Shown piece after piece: positions 1 through 6,496 of a stretch of 10,027 nucleotides of DNA. The stretch lies in assembly GCA_944336815.1 (NCBI GenBank), contig CALVLG010000029.1:1-10027 (forward strand), in the 5' to 3' direction. The notes under the pieces were generated by a model. That model saw only the letters and a program-made list of their open reading frames with translations, had not been told where the DNA came from and did no database searches. The stretch is from an uncultured Bacilli bacterium. Its GTDB lineage: Bacteria; Bacillota_I; Bacilli_A; RF39; UBA660. Both the position numbers and the translations under genes were made by a program. Position 1 is the stretch's first letter. Every line of letters starts with the position of its first letter.

Positions 1-621
1 GCACATCTTCATCAAAACCCTTGTTTATATGCTGATGTTGTTACTTCAACGACTCATAAAACGTTAAGGGGCCCAAGAGGGGGTATTATTTTAACGAATG
101 ATGAAGAAATTGCTAAAAAAATTAATAAAGCAGTATTCCCTGGTATTCAAGGAGGACCGTTAGAACATATCATCGCGGCTAAAGCAGAGTGCTTTTATGA
201 AGCTTTACAACCTTCTTTTAAAGAATACCAAGAACAAGTTTTAAAAAATATGCAAGTATTATGTGAAACGTTAAAAGAAGAAGGATTCGTTTTAATTTCT
301 GGCGGTAGTGAAAATCATTTAGTTTTAGTTGATGTTAAAAGTTCAGTTGGTATGACGGGTAAAGAAGCGGAAGAATTATTAGATCAAATTCATATTACCG
401 TAAATAAAAATACTATTCCTAATGAAACGGAAAAACCTACAGTGACAAGTGGTATTAGAGTGGGAAGTGCGGCGATGACAACAAGAGGCTTTAGGGAAGA
501 AGAATTTAAGAAAGTAGGCCATTTTATTGCTGAGGCATTAAAAAACAAAGACAATGCGGCTGAATTAAATAAAATAAAAGAAGAAGTCTTAGCTTTAACA
601 AAGAAGTTTTTGGTGGTTTAA
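1..621 (+). CDS. glyA: Serine hydroxymethyltransferase, C-terminal 206 residues (5' end outside window)
   Basis: PLP enzyme that interconverts serine and glycine and charges tetrahydrofolate with a one-carbon unit, in the cytosol. The reading frame is open from base 1, so the gene starts upstream of the window. The family signature around the cofactor lysine is visible: STTHKTLRGPRGG, with the Schiff-base Lys at window residue 20 (bases 58-60). It is followed by the usual FPGIQGGPLEH stretch at about residues 47-57 and a SGIRVGSAAMTTRGF segment near residue 150, where the conserved Arg binds the substrate carboxylate. About 186 residues follow the PLP lysine, which matches full-length bacterial SHMT, so the C-terminus is intact. 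The stop codon overlaps the next start by one base (taATG), which indicates translational coupling with the thymidylate kinase. Together they suit one-carbon supply for dTMP synthesis. Family assignment is very secure. Confidence 0.97.
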   Translation, partial: AHLHQNPCLYADVVTSTTHKTLRGPRGGIILTNDEEIAKKINKAVFPGIQGGPLEHIIAAKAECFYEALQPSFKEYQEQVLKNMQVLCETLKEEGFVLISGGSENHLVLVDVKSSVGMTGKEAEELLDQIHITVNKNTIPNETEKPTVTSGIRVGSAAMTTRGFREEEFKKVGHFIAEALKNKDNAAELNKIKEEVLALTKKFLVV

Positions 622-1298
622 TGAAAGGAATAATTATTGCTATTGAAGGAACAGATTGTTCTGGGAAAGAAACACAAGCTAAGTTGTTAGTTGAAAACTT
701 GATGAAAGAAAATATTAAAGCAGTTTATATGGGGTTTCCCGATTATAATTCACCAACAGGAAAAATAGTTGGGGGACCTTATTTAGGCAAGAAAGAAATT
801 TCGGAAAGTTGGTTTTTAGAAGGCGTAGGTAATGTTGAGGGGAAAATCGCGTCGCTTTATTATGCGGCTGACCGGGCTTACCATCTAAAAACTATTAAGA
901 AATATGTAGAAGAAGGTTATGTGTTAGTTCTTGATCGTTATGTCGAATCTAATATGGCTTTTCAAGGGGGTAAAATAAAAGATGAATGCCAAAGAGATGC
1001 CATGTATGAATGGATTGAAAAGTTAGAATATGGTTTATTAGAATTACCAAGGCCAGATATGATTCTTTTTCTTTATATGCCAGCTTATTATGCGAGTATT
1101 TTAAAGAAAAACAGAGTTTCTTTAGATGAACATGAAAAAAATAAAGAAATTTTACTTCAAGCAGAAAAGGCTTATTTAGAATTAGCTAAAAAGTATCATT
1201 ATGACCAAATTAATTGTGTGAAAGATGAACAAATTAGACCAATTTCGGATATAGCTAGTGAAGTTTATGAAAAAGTAGTTAGGAAGTTACAAAAATGA
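621..1298 (+). CDS. tmk: Thymidylate kinase (dTMP kinase)
   Basis: P-loop nucleotide monophosphate kinase that phosphorylates dTMP to dTDP with ATP, an essential cytosolic step in dTTP synthesis. Visible motifs: the Walker A loop EGTDCSGKETQ at residues 9-19 with Lys16, an FPDY motif at 39-42, and the DRY motif at 105-107 (DRYVESNMAFQGGK), which in this family contacts the dTMP phosphate. The LID region is near 160-175 (KKNRVSLDEHEKNKE). At 225 residues it is somewhat longer than the typical 205-215. It has an acidic residue after the P-loop Lys (GKE rather than GKT/S) and an extra segment around 50-75, so it belongs to a divergent subgroup rather than the E. coli-like one. The start overlaps the glyA stop, with a GGTGG Shine-Dalgarno at 612-616. 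The stop overlaps queA as ATGA. A related deoxynucleoside kinase is possible but less likely given the FPDY and DRY motifs. Confidence 0.9.
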   Translation: MKGIIIAIEGTDCSGKETQAKLLVENLMKENIKAVYMGFPDYNSPTGKIVGGPYLGKKEISESWFLEGVGNVEGKIASLYYAADRAYHLKTIKKYVEEGYVLVLDRYVESNMAFQGGKIKDECQRDAMYEWIEKLEYGLLELPRPDMILFLYMPAYYASILKKNRVSLDEHEKNKEILLQAEKAYLELAKKYHYDQINCVKDEQIRPISDIASEVYEKVVRKLQK

Positions 1299-2341
1299 GT
1301 ACAGAAGATTTTGATTATTATTTACCAGAAGAATTAATTGCCCAGACACCTTTAAAAACAAGAAGTGATTCTAGATTACTAGTGATGGATCGCGATACGG
1401 GGGCTTTAGAACATCGGCATTTTAAAGATATAACTAATTATTTAACTGCCGGGGATGTTTTGGTCATTAATGATACAAAAGTTATTCCGGCTAGATTAAT
1501 TGGCGAGAAAGAAGAAACTAAAGCAGTAATTGAACTTTTATTATTAAAAGAATTAGGAAATAATGAATGGGAGTGTTTATCAAGACCAGCGAAAAGATTG
1601 CATGAAAAGACGGTTATTTCTTTTGGCAATGGTAAGTTAAAAGCTACCGTGATAGAAAAAAAAGAAGAAGGAATTGTTCGGGTTAAGTTTACTTATAAAG
1701 GGATATTTTTAGAAATTTTAGATCTATTAGGGGAAATGCCTTTACCGCCTTATATTCATGAAAAGTTAGAAGATAAAAATCGTTATCAAACAGTGTATGC
1801 TAAAAATGTTGGTAGTGCCGCGGCACCGACAGCTGGGCTTCATTTTACAAATGAATTATTAGAAGAATTAAAAAATAAAGGGGTAATTATTACTAGTGTT
1901 ACGTTGCATGTTGGCTTAGGAACTTTTAGGCCAGTTGAAGTAAGTGATGTGACTAAGCATCACATGCACAGTGAGTTTTATGAAATGAGTGAAGAAACAG
2001 CTGATATTTTAAATAAAGCTAAAAAAGAACATAGAAGAATAATTGCTGTTGGAACGACTTCGACTAGAACTTTAGAAACTATTATGCACTTATATCATAC
2101 TTTTAAGGCTTGCCATGGTAATACCGATATTTTTATTTATCCTGGTTATGAATTTCAAGCAATCGATTGTTTAATAACGAATTTTCATTTGCCAAAAAGT
2201 ACCCTAGTGATGCTTGTCAGTGCTTTTTCTTCTAAAGAAAAAATATTGCATGCTTATGAAGTGGCTGTCCAAGAAAAATATCGTTTCTTTTCTTTTGGCG
2301 ATGCCATGTTTATAAAAAGAGATAACTATGAAAATAAATAA
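1295..2341 (+). CDS. queA: S-adenosylmethionine:tRNA ribosyltransferase-isomerase (QueA)
   Basis: Transfers and isomerises the ribose of AdoMet onto preQ1 at tRNA position 34, giving epoxyqueuosine, the penultimate step of queuosine synthesis. Family signatures are present along the whole length: FDYYLPEELIAQTPL (6-20), RSDSRLLV (23-30), VINDTKVIPARL (57-68), PLPPYI (149-154), YQTVYAKNVGSAAAPTAGLH (164-183), HVGLGTFRPV (205-214), MHSEFYE (224-230), VGTTSTRTLE (252-261), FIYPGYEF (280-287), NFHLPKSTLVMLVSAF (296-311) and the terminal YRFFSFGDAMFI (329-340). The 348 residues match the usual length. The start lies in an ATGA overlap with the thymidylate kinase stop. The 3' end overlaps the next gene by 14 bases. 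No queG/queH or tgt is in the window. The transcript appears to be shared with glyA and tmk. Confidence 0.97.
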   Translation: MSTEDFDYYLPEELIAQTPLKTRSDSRLLVMDRDTGALEHRHFKDITNYLTAGDVLVINDTKVIPARLIGEKEETKAVIELLLLKELGNNEWECLSRPAKRLHEKTVISFGNGKLKATVIEKKEEGIVRVKFTYKGIFLEILDLLGEMPLPPYIHEKLEDKNRYQTVYAKNVGSAAAPTAGLHFTNELLEELKNKGVIITSVTLHVGLGTFRPVEVSDVTKHHMHSEFYEMSEETADILNKAKKEHRRIIAVGTTSTRTLETIMHLYHTFKACHGNTDIFIYPGYEFQAIDCLITNFHLPKSTLVMLVSAFSSKEKILHAYEVAVQEKYRFFSFGDAMFIKRDNYENK

Positions 2342-3395
2342 AGATTTTGTTTGGCAAGTTTTTAAGGAAATAGTTAGGGAAGCTAAAGATGGCGACATTG
2401 TGATTGATGATTGGCATTATCACATGGGCTTTTTTATAAAAGATGCTGATGGAACTAAACCAGTATTACAAATAAATGATGAAAATACTTTTAAAGATTT
2501 ACTTTTTACGTATGTTTGTTATGTGCAAAAGTATTTACAAGATAATCCCCAATTTGTAACGGATCAATTACTTTTTTTAGAAGAAAATGAATGGTTAAAG
2601 CAAAAGTATTTGGTAAAGGCTATTTTAACTTTTATGATGGCAAACTTTTCTTATGATGATTTTTTGAAGCCTGAAGCCTTTGTTTTAAGAAAGATTCAAG
2701 CATTAGATGAAGATATTTTTACTAAATATGAAAATGAAACTTTACTTTTAGCAAAGATGGAAGGCATGGGGAGTAAATTTAATGATTTGCAGTTAATGGT
2801 GGCAAAAAAGAAAGAATCTTTAGCTAAAGAAAGTTTTCATTCTTTAGGGTTTACGTTAAAAAATGGGAAAGATAGTTATTGTTTACCTAAAATATATTAT
2901 GAAATTAAAGATAATGTTTGTTATATAACAGGTATTCAAAAAGATAAAGAGGATAAGACAAAATTTCATAAAGATTTAGAAAGAACTTTTTATAAAGTTG
3001 ATCATGATGTGCCAGCTGAATATAAAAACATTGAACCAAATGTTCTTATTGCTTTAACTTTGTTTTTGACCCTTTTAGAAAAAGAAGGAATAATAGATGT
3101 TGTTGCGAATGGTTTTTATCCTTTACGAAGTGATTTAAAAACATATAAACTTGATAAGAACGTAATGGATGAAAATGTTTATCAAAGAATTTTTTATAAT
3201 ACAGTGGAACGATTTTTCATGGCTTTTGTTCGTTTAGCATATCATTTTCCAGAGTATAAAATTATGAATTATCCAAGTGATTGTTATATGAGCATGTATG
3301 TTCATATAACACCTATTCGAGCAGTAAAAGAAGATTTTTTAACACAATTGAGAGAACAACTAATAACCACCACGCCAAATGTCAAGAAAATGTAA
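2328..3395 (+). CDS. Unrecognised 355-residue soluble protein, last gene of the glyA-tmk-queA operon
   Basis: I do not recognise a family. The protein has no signal peptide and no clear membrane segment. It is rich in aromatic, Lys and Asp/Glu residues. Visible pieces: an acidic and aromatic N-terminal patch DGDIVIDDWHYHMGFFI (21-37); a helical, charged middle (about 120-170); a region that reads like beta strands, YCLPKIYYEIKDNVCYITGI (184-203); and a C-terminal helical part with LTLFLTLLEKEGIIDVV (243-259) and an aromatic stretch RIFYNTVERFFMAFVRLAYHFPEY (287-310). No nucleotide-binding loop, zinc-binding Cys/His set or catalytic signature stands out. The start is inside queA (14-base overlap) with a weak AAGAGAT ribosome site 5 bases upstream, so expression is probably coupled to queA. 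Base use matches its neighbours and gives no hint of recent transfer. It is a real gene by length, codon pattern and spacing; its function is unknown. Confidence 0.8.
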   Translation: MKINKDFVWQVFKEIVREAKDGDIVIDDWHYHMGFFIKDADGTKPVLQINDENTFKDLLFTYVCYVQKYLQDNPQFVTDQLLFLEENEWLKQKYLVKAILTFMMANFSYDDFLKPEAFVLRKIQALDEDIFTKYENETLLLAKMEGMGSKFNDLQLMVAKKKESLAKESFHSLGFTLKNGKDSYCLPKIYYEIKDNVCYITGIQKDKEDKTKFHKDLERTFYKVDHDVPAEYKNIEPNVLIALTLFLTLLEKEGIIDVVANGFYPLRSDLKTYKLDKNVMDENVYQRIFYNTVERFFMAFVRLAYHFPEYKIMNYPSDCYMSMYVHITPIRAVKEDFLTQLREQLITTTPNVKKM

Positions 3396-3417
3396 ATTGA
3401 CAATGGGAGGGGGTAAT

Positions 3418-3959
3418 ATGGTAGAATTACCTTATGAAAATAAGGTGATTTTTTATATGAAACTAGAAAAATATAAACAAAGAAACCCCAAGAAAATAGG
3501 AATAGCTGTATTTACAATTGCATGTGTTTTATTAATTGCTTTTGTTTTCATCTATTCTTCTTTTGCGAGTTTTGAAACGAATGAAACAAGAGGTTTTATT
3601 AATGGTAATGTGGTAGATCCAGGTGACCTGTTGCATTACAAGGTGCAAATATAGATAATTATGAATTTGAATTTCAATTAACACCATTAAATGGGGCTCC
3701 AGGTGAAAAAGAAATTGTAAAAAGTGAATCTAATGGTAGTATAATTTTTAGTAAAATTACTTTTGATAAAGTCGGGGTGTATCAATACGAGTTACAACAA
3801 GTAGTTGGAAAATATTCGGATATTAAATATGATGAAAGTAAGTATGTGATTACTATAACAGTGGAAGATGATAATATGGGACATTTAAGCGCTACGCCTG
3901 AATATAGTAGCTCGCCTATCTTTGAGAACGAATTTATATCATCGGTAGATGGAATTTGA
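3418..3959 (+). pseudogene. Broken surface protein: signal/membrane segment plus FctA-like pilin domain in two frames
   Basis: The first part reads from ATG 3418 (GGGAGGGGG ribosome site at 3405-3413) or ATG 3457 (AGGTGAT at 3443-3449). From 3457 it has a basic n-region (KLEKYKQRNPKK), a hydrophobic segment IGIAVFTIACVLLIAFVFIY and a likely cleavage zone near SSFA. It ends in NVVDPGDLLHYKVQI at TAG 3652-3654. A different frame, open from 3627 to TGA 3957-3959, continues with GANIDNYEFEFQL, GSIIFSKITFDKVGVYQYEL, IKYDESKYVITITVEDD and a final FENEF. That pattern (FxFxL, IxFxxIxFxxxGxYxYxI, YDxSxYxVxVxV, FxNxY) is the FctA/Spy0128-type pilin isopeptide domain. The strand expected to carry the bond-forming Lys falls at the break, and no LPXTG or C-terminal anchor follows. 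A frameshift or an internal deletion fits; a sequencing error cannot be excluded. No start codon serves the second frame until ATG codons deep inside the domain. Confidence 0.6.
3425..3454 (+). terminator. Hairpin with T-tract after the glyA-queA operon, overlapping the start of the pilin-like gene
   Basis: ACCTTAT (3429-3435) pairs perfectly with ATAAGGT (3440-3446) around a GAAA tetraloop. The stem can be extended outward by AATT/GATT with one G-T wobble, giving about 11 pairs, and runs straight into six Ts (3449-3454). This has the shape of an intrinsic terminator and lies 30 bases after the preceding stop codon. The right arm also contains AGGTGAT (3443-3449), a good Shine-Dalgarno for an ATG at 3457, so the structure could also block ribosome loading. 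Confidence 0.6.
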
Positions 3960-3964
3960 ACATT

Positions 3965-4007
3965 AAAAAAGAGAAAATCTATTTTTTGATTTGATTTTCT
4001 CTTTTTT
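3965..4007. terminator. Bidirectional intrinsic terminator between the pilin-like remnant and the orphan gene
   Basis: A perfect 15-base inverted repeat, AAAAAAGAGAAAATC (3965-3979) with GATTTTCTCTTTTTT (3993-4007), around a 13-base loop. It gives a T-tract on both strands. It starts 6 bases after the pilin-like remnant's stop. It also covers the last codons and the stop of the minus-strand gene that ends at 3979, so it serves both converging transcripts. Confidence 0.88.
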
Positions 4008-4455
4008 CTAATATTAAACCAAAATCTAGTTTTTTATCGGGCATGAATAATTTTTGGTAATCTTTTTCAATAAGAACTAATTGTAAAGGGATAAAACCAT
4101 AAGCATTTTGTAAATTTTGTTTTAATTCAGCTTTGGTATTACTAATTACATACATTTCTAAAAGTTCTAGATCTGGATCAACGGCTTTAACTAAAAAATA
4201 AGCTTTTTCGTCAAATGCAGCTGATAAATAGTTTTGTAAGTAAAAAATAGTTTTGTAGTATCTTTCACGGATAGTTTTGCAATTTTGATAAGTGACACTA
4301 CTTAGCCAAGCGTTGAGAAATTGGTCAATTTCGGCAATTTTCTCAGGGGTTAAAGCTTGCATCTTTTCATATTTAGGAATCATTTGATAAAAAGATTTAA
4401 CATACCAACCGTCATATAATGAATTATATGTGGTTGTTACTCTTTTTGCTTGCAT
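3979..4455 (-). CDS. Hypothetical protein, 158 residues
   Basis: I do not recognise this protein. It is cytosolic by appearance: no signal peptide and no membrane segment. It has an aromatic N-terminus (YNSLYDGWYVKSFYQMIPKY, 10-29), a helical middle with LTPEKIAEIDQFLNAWLSSV (35-54) and RERYYKTIFYLQNYLSAAF (63-81), and a mixed C-terminal half with LELLEMYVISNTKAELKQNL (96-115). The C-terminal tail (LEKRENQIKK) is encoded by the terminator stem. The start at 4455 is supported by AGGTGAG located 6 bases upstream on the minus strand and by a -10/-35 pair farther up. It is transcribed alone, divergent from miaA, and codon use resembles its neighbours. It is likely a real, lineage-restricted gene; no function can be assigned. 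Confidence 0.7.
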   Translation of the reverse strand: MQAKRVTTTYNSLYDGWYVKSFYQMIPKYEKMQALTPEKIAEIDQFLNAWLSSVTYQNCKTIRERYYKTIFYLQNYLSAAFDEKAYFLVKAVDPDLELLEMYVISNTKAELKQNLQNAYGFIPLQLVLIEKDYQKLFMPDKKLDFGLILEKRENQIKK

Positions 4456-4475
4456 ATTTTCTCACCTGGTTAGTT

Positions 4476-4503
4476 ATTATACATGAATATCTTTAAAATG
4501 CAA
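4476..4503 (-). promoter_or_regulatory. Promoter for the 158-residue orphan gene
   Basis: On the minus strand there is a perfect -10 TATAAT (4476-4481) and a TTGCAT -35 (4498-4503) with 16-base spacing. It lies about 20 bases before the start codon, leaving room for a short leader with AGGTGAG. A TTGACT lies slightly farther upstream as an alternative but poorly spaced -35. Confidence 0.55.
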
Positions 4504-4515
4504 GTCAATAATAAT

Positions 4516-4544
4516 TTGCATTAAAAGAAGAACTCTTTTATAAT
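4516..4544 (+). promoter_or_regulatory. Promoter for miaA
   Basis: TTGCAT (4516-4521), a 17-base spacer, then a perfect TATAAT (4539-4544), 24 bases before the miaA start. The -35 boxes of this and the opposing promoter lie only 12 bases apart, so the two may share RNA polymerase access. Confidence 0.6.
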
Positions 4545-4568
4545 ATTCTTTAGAAATGGGATGTAACT

Positions 4569-5435
4569 ATGATTTTATGTATTGTGGGACCAACCGGGGT
4601 TGGTAAAACGAAGCTTAGTGTGCAATTAGCAAAAAAATATCAGGCTATTATTGTTAATTGTGATGCTATGCAGGTTTATAAAAGTTTAAATATTGGCACA
4701 GCTAAAATTAAAGAAGAAGAAAAAGAAGGAATAGAGCATTATCTTTTTGATTTTGTTAGTCCACTTGTTAATTATACTGTGGCTGACTATCAAAGGGATG
4801 CTCGAGTTATTTTGGAAAAGTTTAAAGATCGTAATATTATTTTTGTTGGGGGAACAGGTTTATATTTAAAAGCGGCTTTATATGATTATCGTTTTCCAAA
4901 AGAAATAAAAAAAGATAATTCTTATGAAAAATTATCTAATGAAGAAATATATGCTTTATGTTTAAAAAAAGATATGAATTGTAATATTCATCCAAATAAT
5001 AGAAGAAGGTTAATTCGTTTTTTAGAAAAGGAAGAAACTGATAAGGTTGAACCGGTTATGTTATATCAGGCGATTTTTATTGGTCTAACTACGAAGAGGG
5101 ATGTTTTATATCAAAAAATTGATGAACGAGTTGAGCAAATGATTGATGAAGGCTTATTAGAGGAAGTAGCGGGTTTTTACAAGCAAAATATACATAGTAA
5201 GGCCTTAGAAACCGGGATTGGTTATAAGGAATTATATAAATATTTTAAACATGAAATTTCTTTAGAAGAAGCGGTCGATTTAATAAAGAAAAATTCACGT
5301 CATTATGCTAAAAGGCAATATACTTTTTTTAACCATCAATTACCTGTACAATGGTTTAATGTAAATTATGATGATTTTACCCAAACGATTATGGAAGTAG
5401 AAGATTATATAAAAAAAGAGAGTAAATCTCTTTAG
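4569..5435 (+). CDS. miaA: tRNA dimethylallyltransferase (MiaA)
   Basis: Transfers the dimethylallyl group from DMAPP to N6 of A37 in tRNAs reading UNN codons, giving i6A37. Visible parts: P-loop GPTGVGKT at 7-14; NCDAMQVYKSLNIGTAK at 30-46, with Asp32 matching the family's catalytic Asp; the VGGTGLYL loop at 93-100 with the conserved Thr96; HPNNRRRLIRFLE at 141-153; GIGYKEL at 216-222; and the C-terminal RHYAKRQYTFF at 244-254. The last motif is usually RQxTWF, so one Trp is replaced by Phe. At 288 residues it is slightly shorter than the common 300-315. The start ATG has only a weak ribosome site (GGGATG at 4558-4563) but sits directly before the P-loop, as in homologues. The gene is alone in its transcript, and its stop overlaps the end of the opposing transglutaminase-like gene by 4 bases. 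Confidence 0.95.
   Translation: MILCIVGPTGVGKTKLSVQLAKKYQAIIVNCDAMQVYKSLNIGTAKIKEEEKEGIEHYLFDFVSPLVNYTVADYQRDARVILEKFKDRNIIFVGGTGLYLKAALYDYRFPKEIKKDNSYEKLSNEEIYALCLKKDMNCNIHPNNRRRLIRFLEKEETDKVEPVMLYQAIFIGLTTKRDVLYQKIDERVEQMIDEGLLEEVAGFYKQNIHSKALETGIGYKELYKYFKHEISLEEAVDLIKKNSRHYAKRQYTFFNHQLPVQWFNVNYDDFTQTIMEVEDYIKKESKSL
5411..5433 (-). terminator. Terminator of the transglutaminase-like gene, inside the 3' end of miaA
   Basis: On the minus strand, AAAGAGA (5433-5427) pairs with TCTCTTT (5421-5415) around a five-base loop and continues into a run of seven Ts (5417-5411). It follows the minus-strand stop codon at once and is encoded within the last codons of miaA. On the plus strand only three Ts follow the stem, so it should act mainly on the minus transcript. 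Confidence 0.6.
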
Positions 5436-6391
5436 GCTAATTCAGGGTATATATTATGGGCAAATTCATGTTCTAAAACTTTTACTTCACCGTTGGTATC
5501 AATACTTTTTAATTGTTCAGTTGTGATTAAGAAGTATTTATGTTGAAGGTAGTCTTGCCCATCATTACTTACTGGGTCATCCCACGTTAAATCTAAATGC
5601 AACCATTTATTATCTAAATAAACGGCATTCCAAACATGTCCTTCTGTATCGTTTGTTGGATCAGGCGTTTTAGCTACTTTAAAATTAGGGATGTTTAGTT
5701 TTTCTAAAAAAAGAGCCATGGCATCGGTGTAACCATTACATGTGGCATATCCTTCTAGTAGGGGACCATAAGCTAAATATGAATGATAGTTACTTGTTCC
5801 GTTGTTATTTCTTTCAACATCATATTTAGTGTTATTGATTATGTAATCATGAATTGTTAAAATTTTGGTGTAGGTATCCATTTCTGGGGTGATAATTTGG
5901 CTATAAATTTCCGCGATTTTTTGGTTTATTGCCTCAATTTGTTCTTCATTATAGAAATAATCTATTTCAATTGTTATGTCGCCAGTTTCACCAATAGTTG
6001 TTCGAACATTAGAAAAGCCATTATAGGGGTGAACATAGTTGTTTAAATGGGTTAAAAGATCTTGATTGTTACTAATTTCTTTAATATCTTCTAAACAGTT
6101 TTTGTATTCAGCAGGACAATAAAAAGTGAATTCTTCCCAACCATTATTGACGATTGTATAGTAGATATTTTTTATGTCACCGCGACTATAAGGAGTAAAT
6201 TCATTTGTGTTTTGTACAAATAAAAAGTTTTCTTGTTTAGGATAACGTTTTTGGGTTGGAATAGCAATTTTGGGGTCATTGATGGTGTATTTAACGAGAA
6301 AATCACTCCAATTATTAGCGTTTAAAAAAACAAATAAGAGAAAAAACAAACATAAAAGGGGAATAAATTCTTTTTTGAGAATATTTTTCAT
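5432..6391 (-). CDS. Membrane-anchored transglutaminase-like (papain-fold) protein
   Basis: The N-terminus (MKNILKKEFIPLLCLFFLLFVFLNA) is a basic patch followed by a hydrophobic segment at 9-25, so the protein is either anchored with its body outside or secreted. A 150-residue region of unknown type follows. The transglutaminase-like core then begins with ILTIHDYIINNTKYDVERN (177-195). The catalytic triad is visible: Cys218 in EGYATCNGYTDAMALFLEKL, His252 in EGHVWNAVYLDNKWLHLDLT, and Asp267 in LHLDLTWDDP. The tail YFLITTEQL (286-294) is also usual for the family. In known relatives this fold cleaves or forms amide bonds, and bacterial secreted members often act as cysteine proteases or cell-wall-linked enzymes; the substrate here is unknown. 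The gene is divergent from the amidoligase-like gene, and its stop overlaps miaA tail to tail. The ribosome site is weak (around GATGGAC). Family call is firm; the activity is inferred. Confidence 0.87.
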   Translation of the reverse strand: MKNILKKEFIPLLCLFFLLFVFLNANNWSDFLVKYTINDPKIAIPTQKRYPKQENFLFVQNTNEFTPYSRGDIKNIYYTIVNNGWEEFTFYCPAEYKNCLEDIKEISNNQDLLTHLNNYVHPYNGFSNVRTTIGETGDITIEIDYFYNEEQIEAINQKIAEIYSQIITPEMDTYTKILTIHDYIINNTKYDVERNNNGTSNYHSYLAYGPLLEGYATCNGYTDAMALFLEKLNIPNFKVAKTPDPTNDTEGHVWNAVYLDNKWLHLDLTWDDPVSNDGQDYLQHKYFLITTEQLKSIDTNGEVKVLEHEFAHNIYPELA

Positions 6392-6407
6392 TGTCCATCA
6401 CGGTTTT

Positions 6408-6436
6408 ATTTTATCAAATATATTAAGCGGCGACAA
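6408..6436 (-). promoter_or_regulatory. Promoter for the transglutaminase-like gene
   Basis: On the minus strand TTGTCG (6431-6436), a 17-base spacer and TAAAAT (6408-6413), about 16 bases before the start codon. The -35 is imperfect, so the call is moderate. Confidence 0.45.
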
Positions 6437-6438
6437 TT

Positions 6439-6473
6439 CACTTTTTGCTTTTTCTAAAAAAAAGTGCTATAAT
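6439..6473 (+). promoter_or_regulatory. Promoter for the amidoligase-like gene, overlapped by an inverted repeat
   Basis: TTGCTT (6445-6450), 17-base spacer, perfect TATAAT (6468-6473), 23 bases before the start. An inverted repeat CACTTTTT (6439-6446) and AAAAAGTG (6459-6466) spans the -35 and spacer, a possible operator. Only 8 bases separate this -35 from that of the opposing transglutaminase promoter. Confidence 0.6.
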
Positions 6474-6496
6474 TAGACACTAATAAGGGGGAAAAT

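Noticed and set aside
1438..1629. Minus-strand open frame inside queA
   Set aside because: It lies within a strongly conserved coding region on the other strand and shows no ribosome site or recognisable protein.
2204..2398. Minus-strand open frame across the queA/355-residue gene junction
   Set aside because: It is a shadow of two coupled coding regions, with no family resemblance.
3627..3655. Programmed ribosomal frameshift joining the two parts of the pilin-like gene
   Set aside because: The shift needed is -1, but no X-XXY-YYZ slippery heptamer or following pseudoknot is visible in the overlap of the two open frames.
6270..6476. Plus-strand open frame antisense to the transglutaminase N-terminus
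   Set aside because: It covers a signal segment and a promoter region on the other strand, and its Lys/Phe-rich product reflects A/T-rich sequence.
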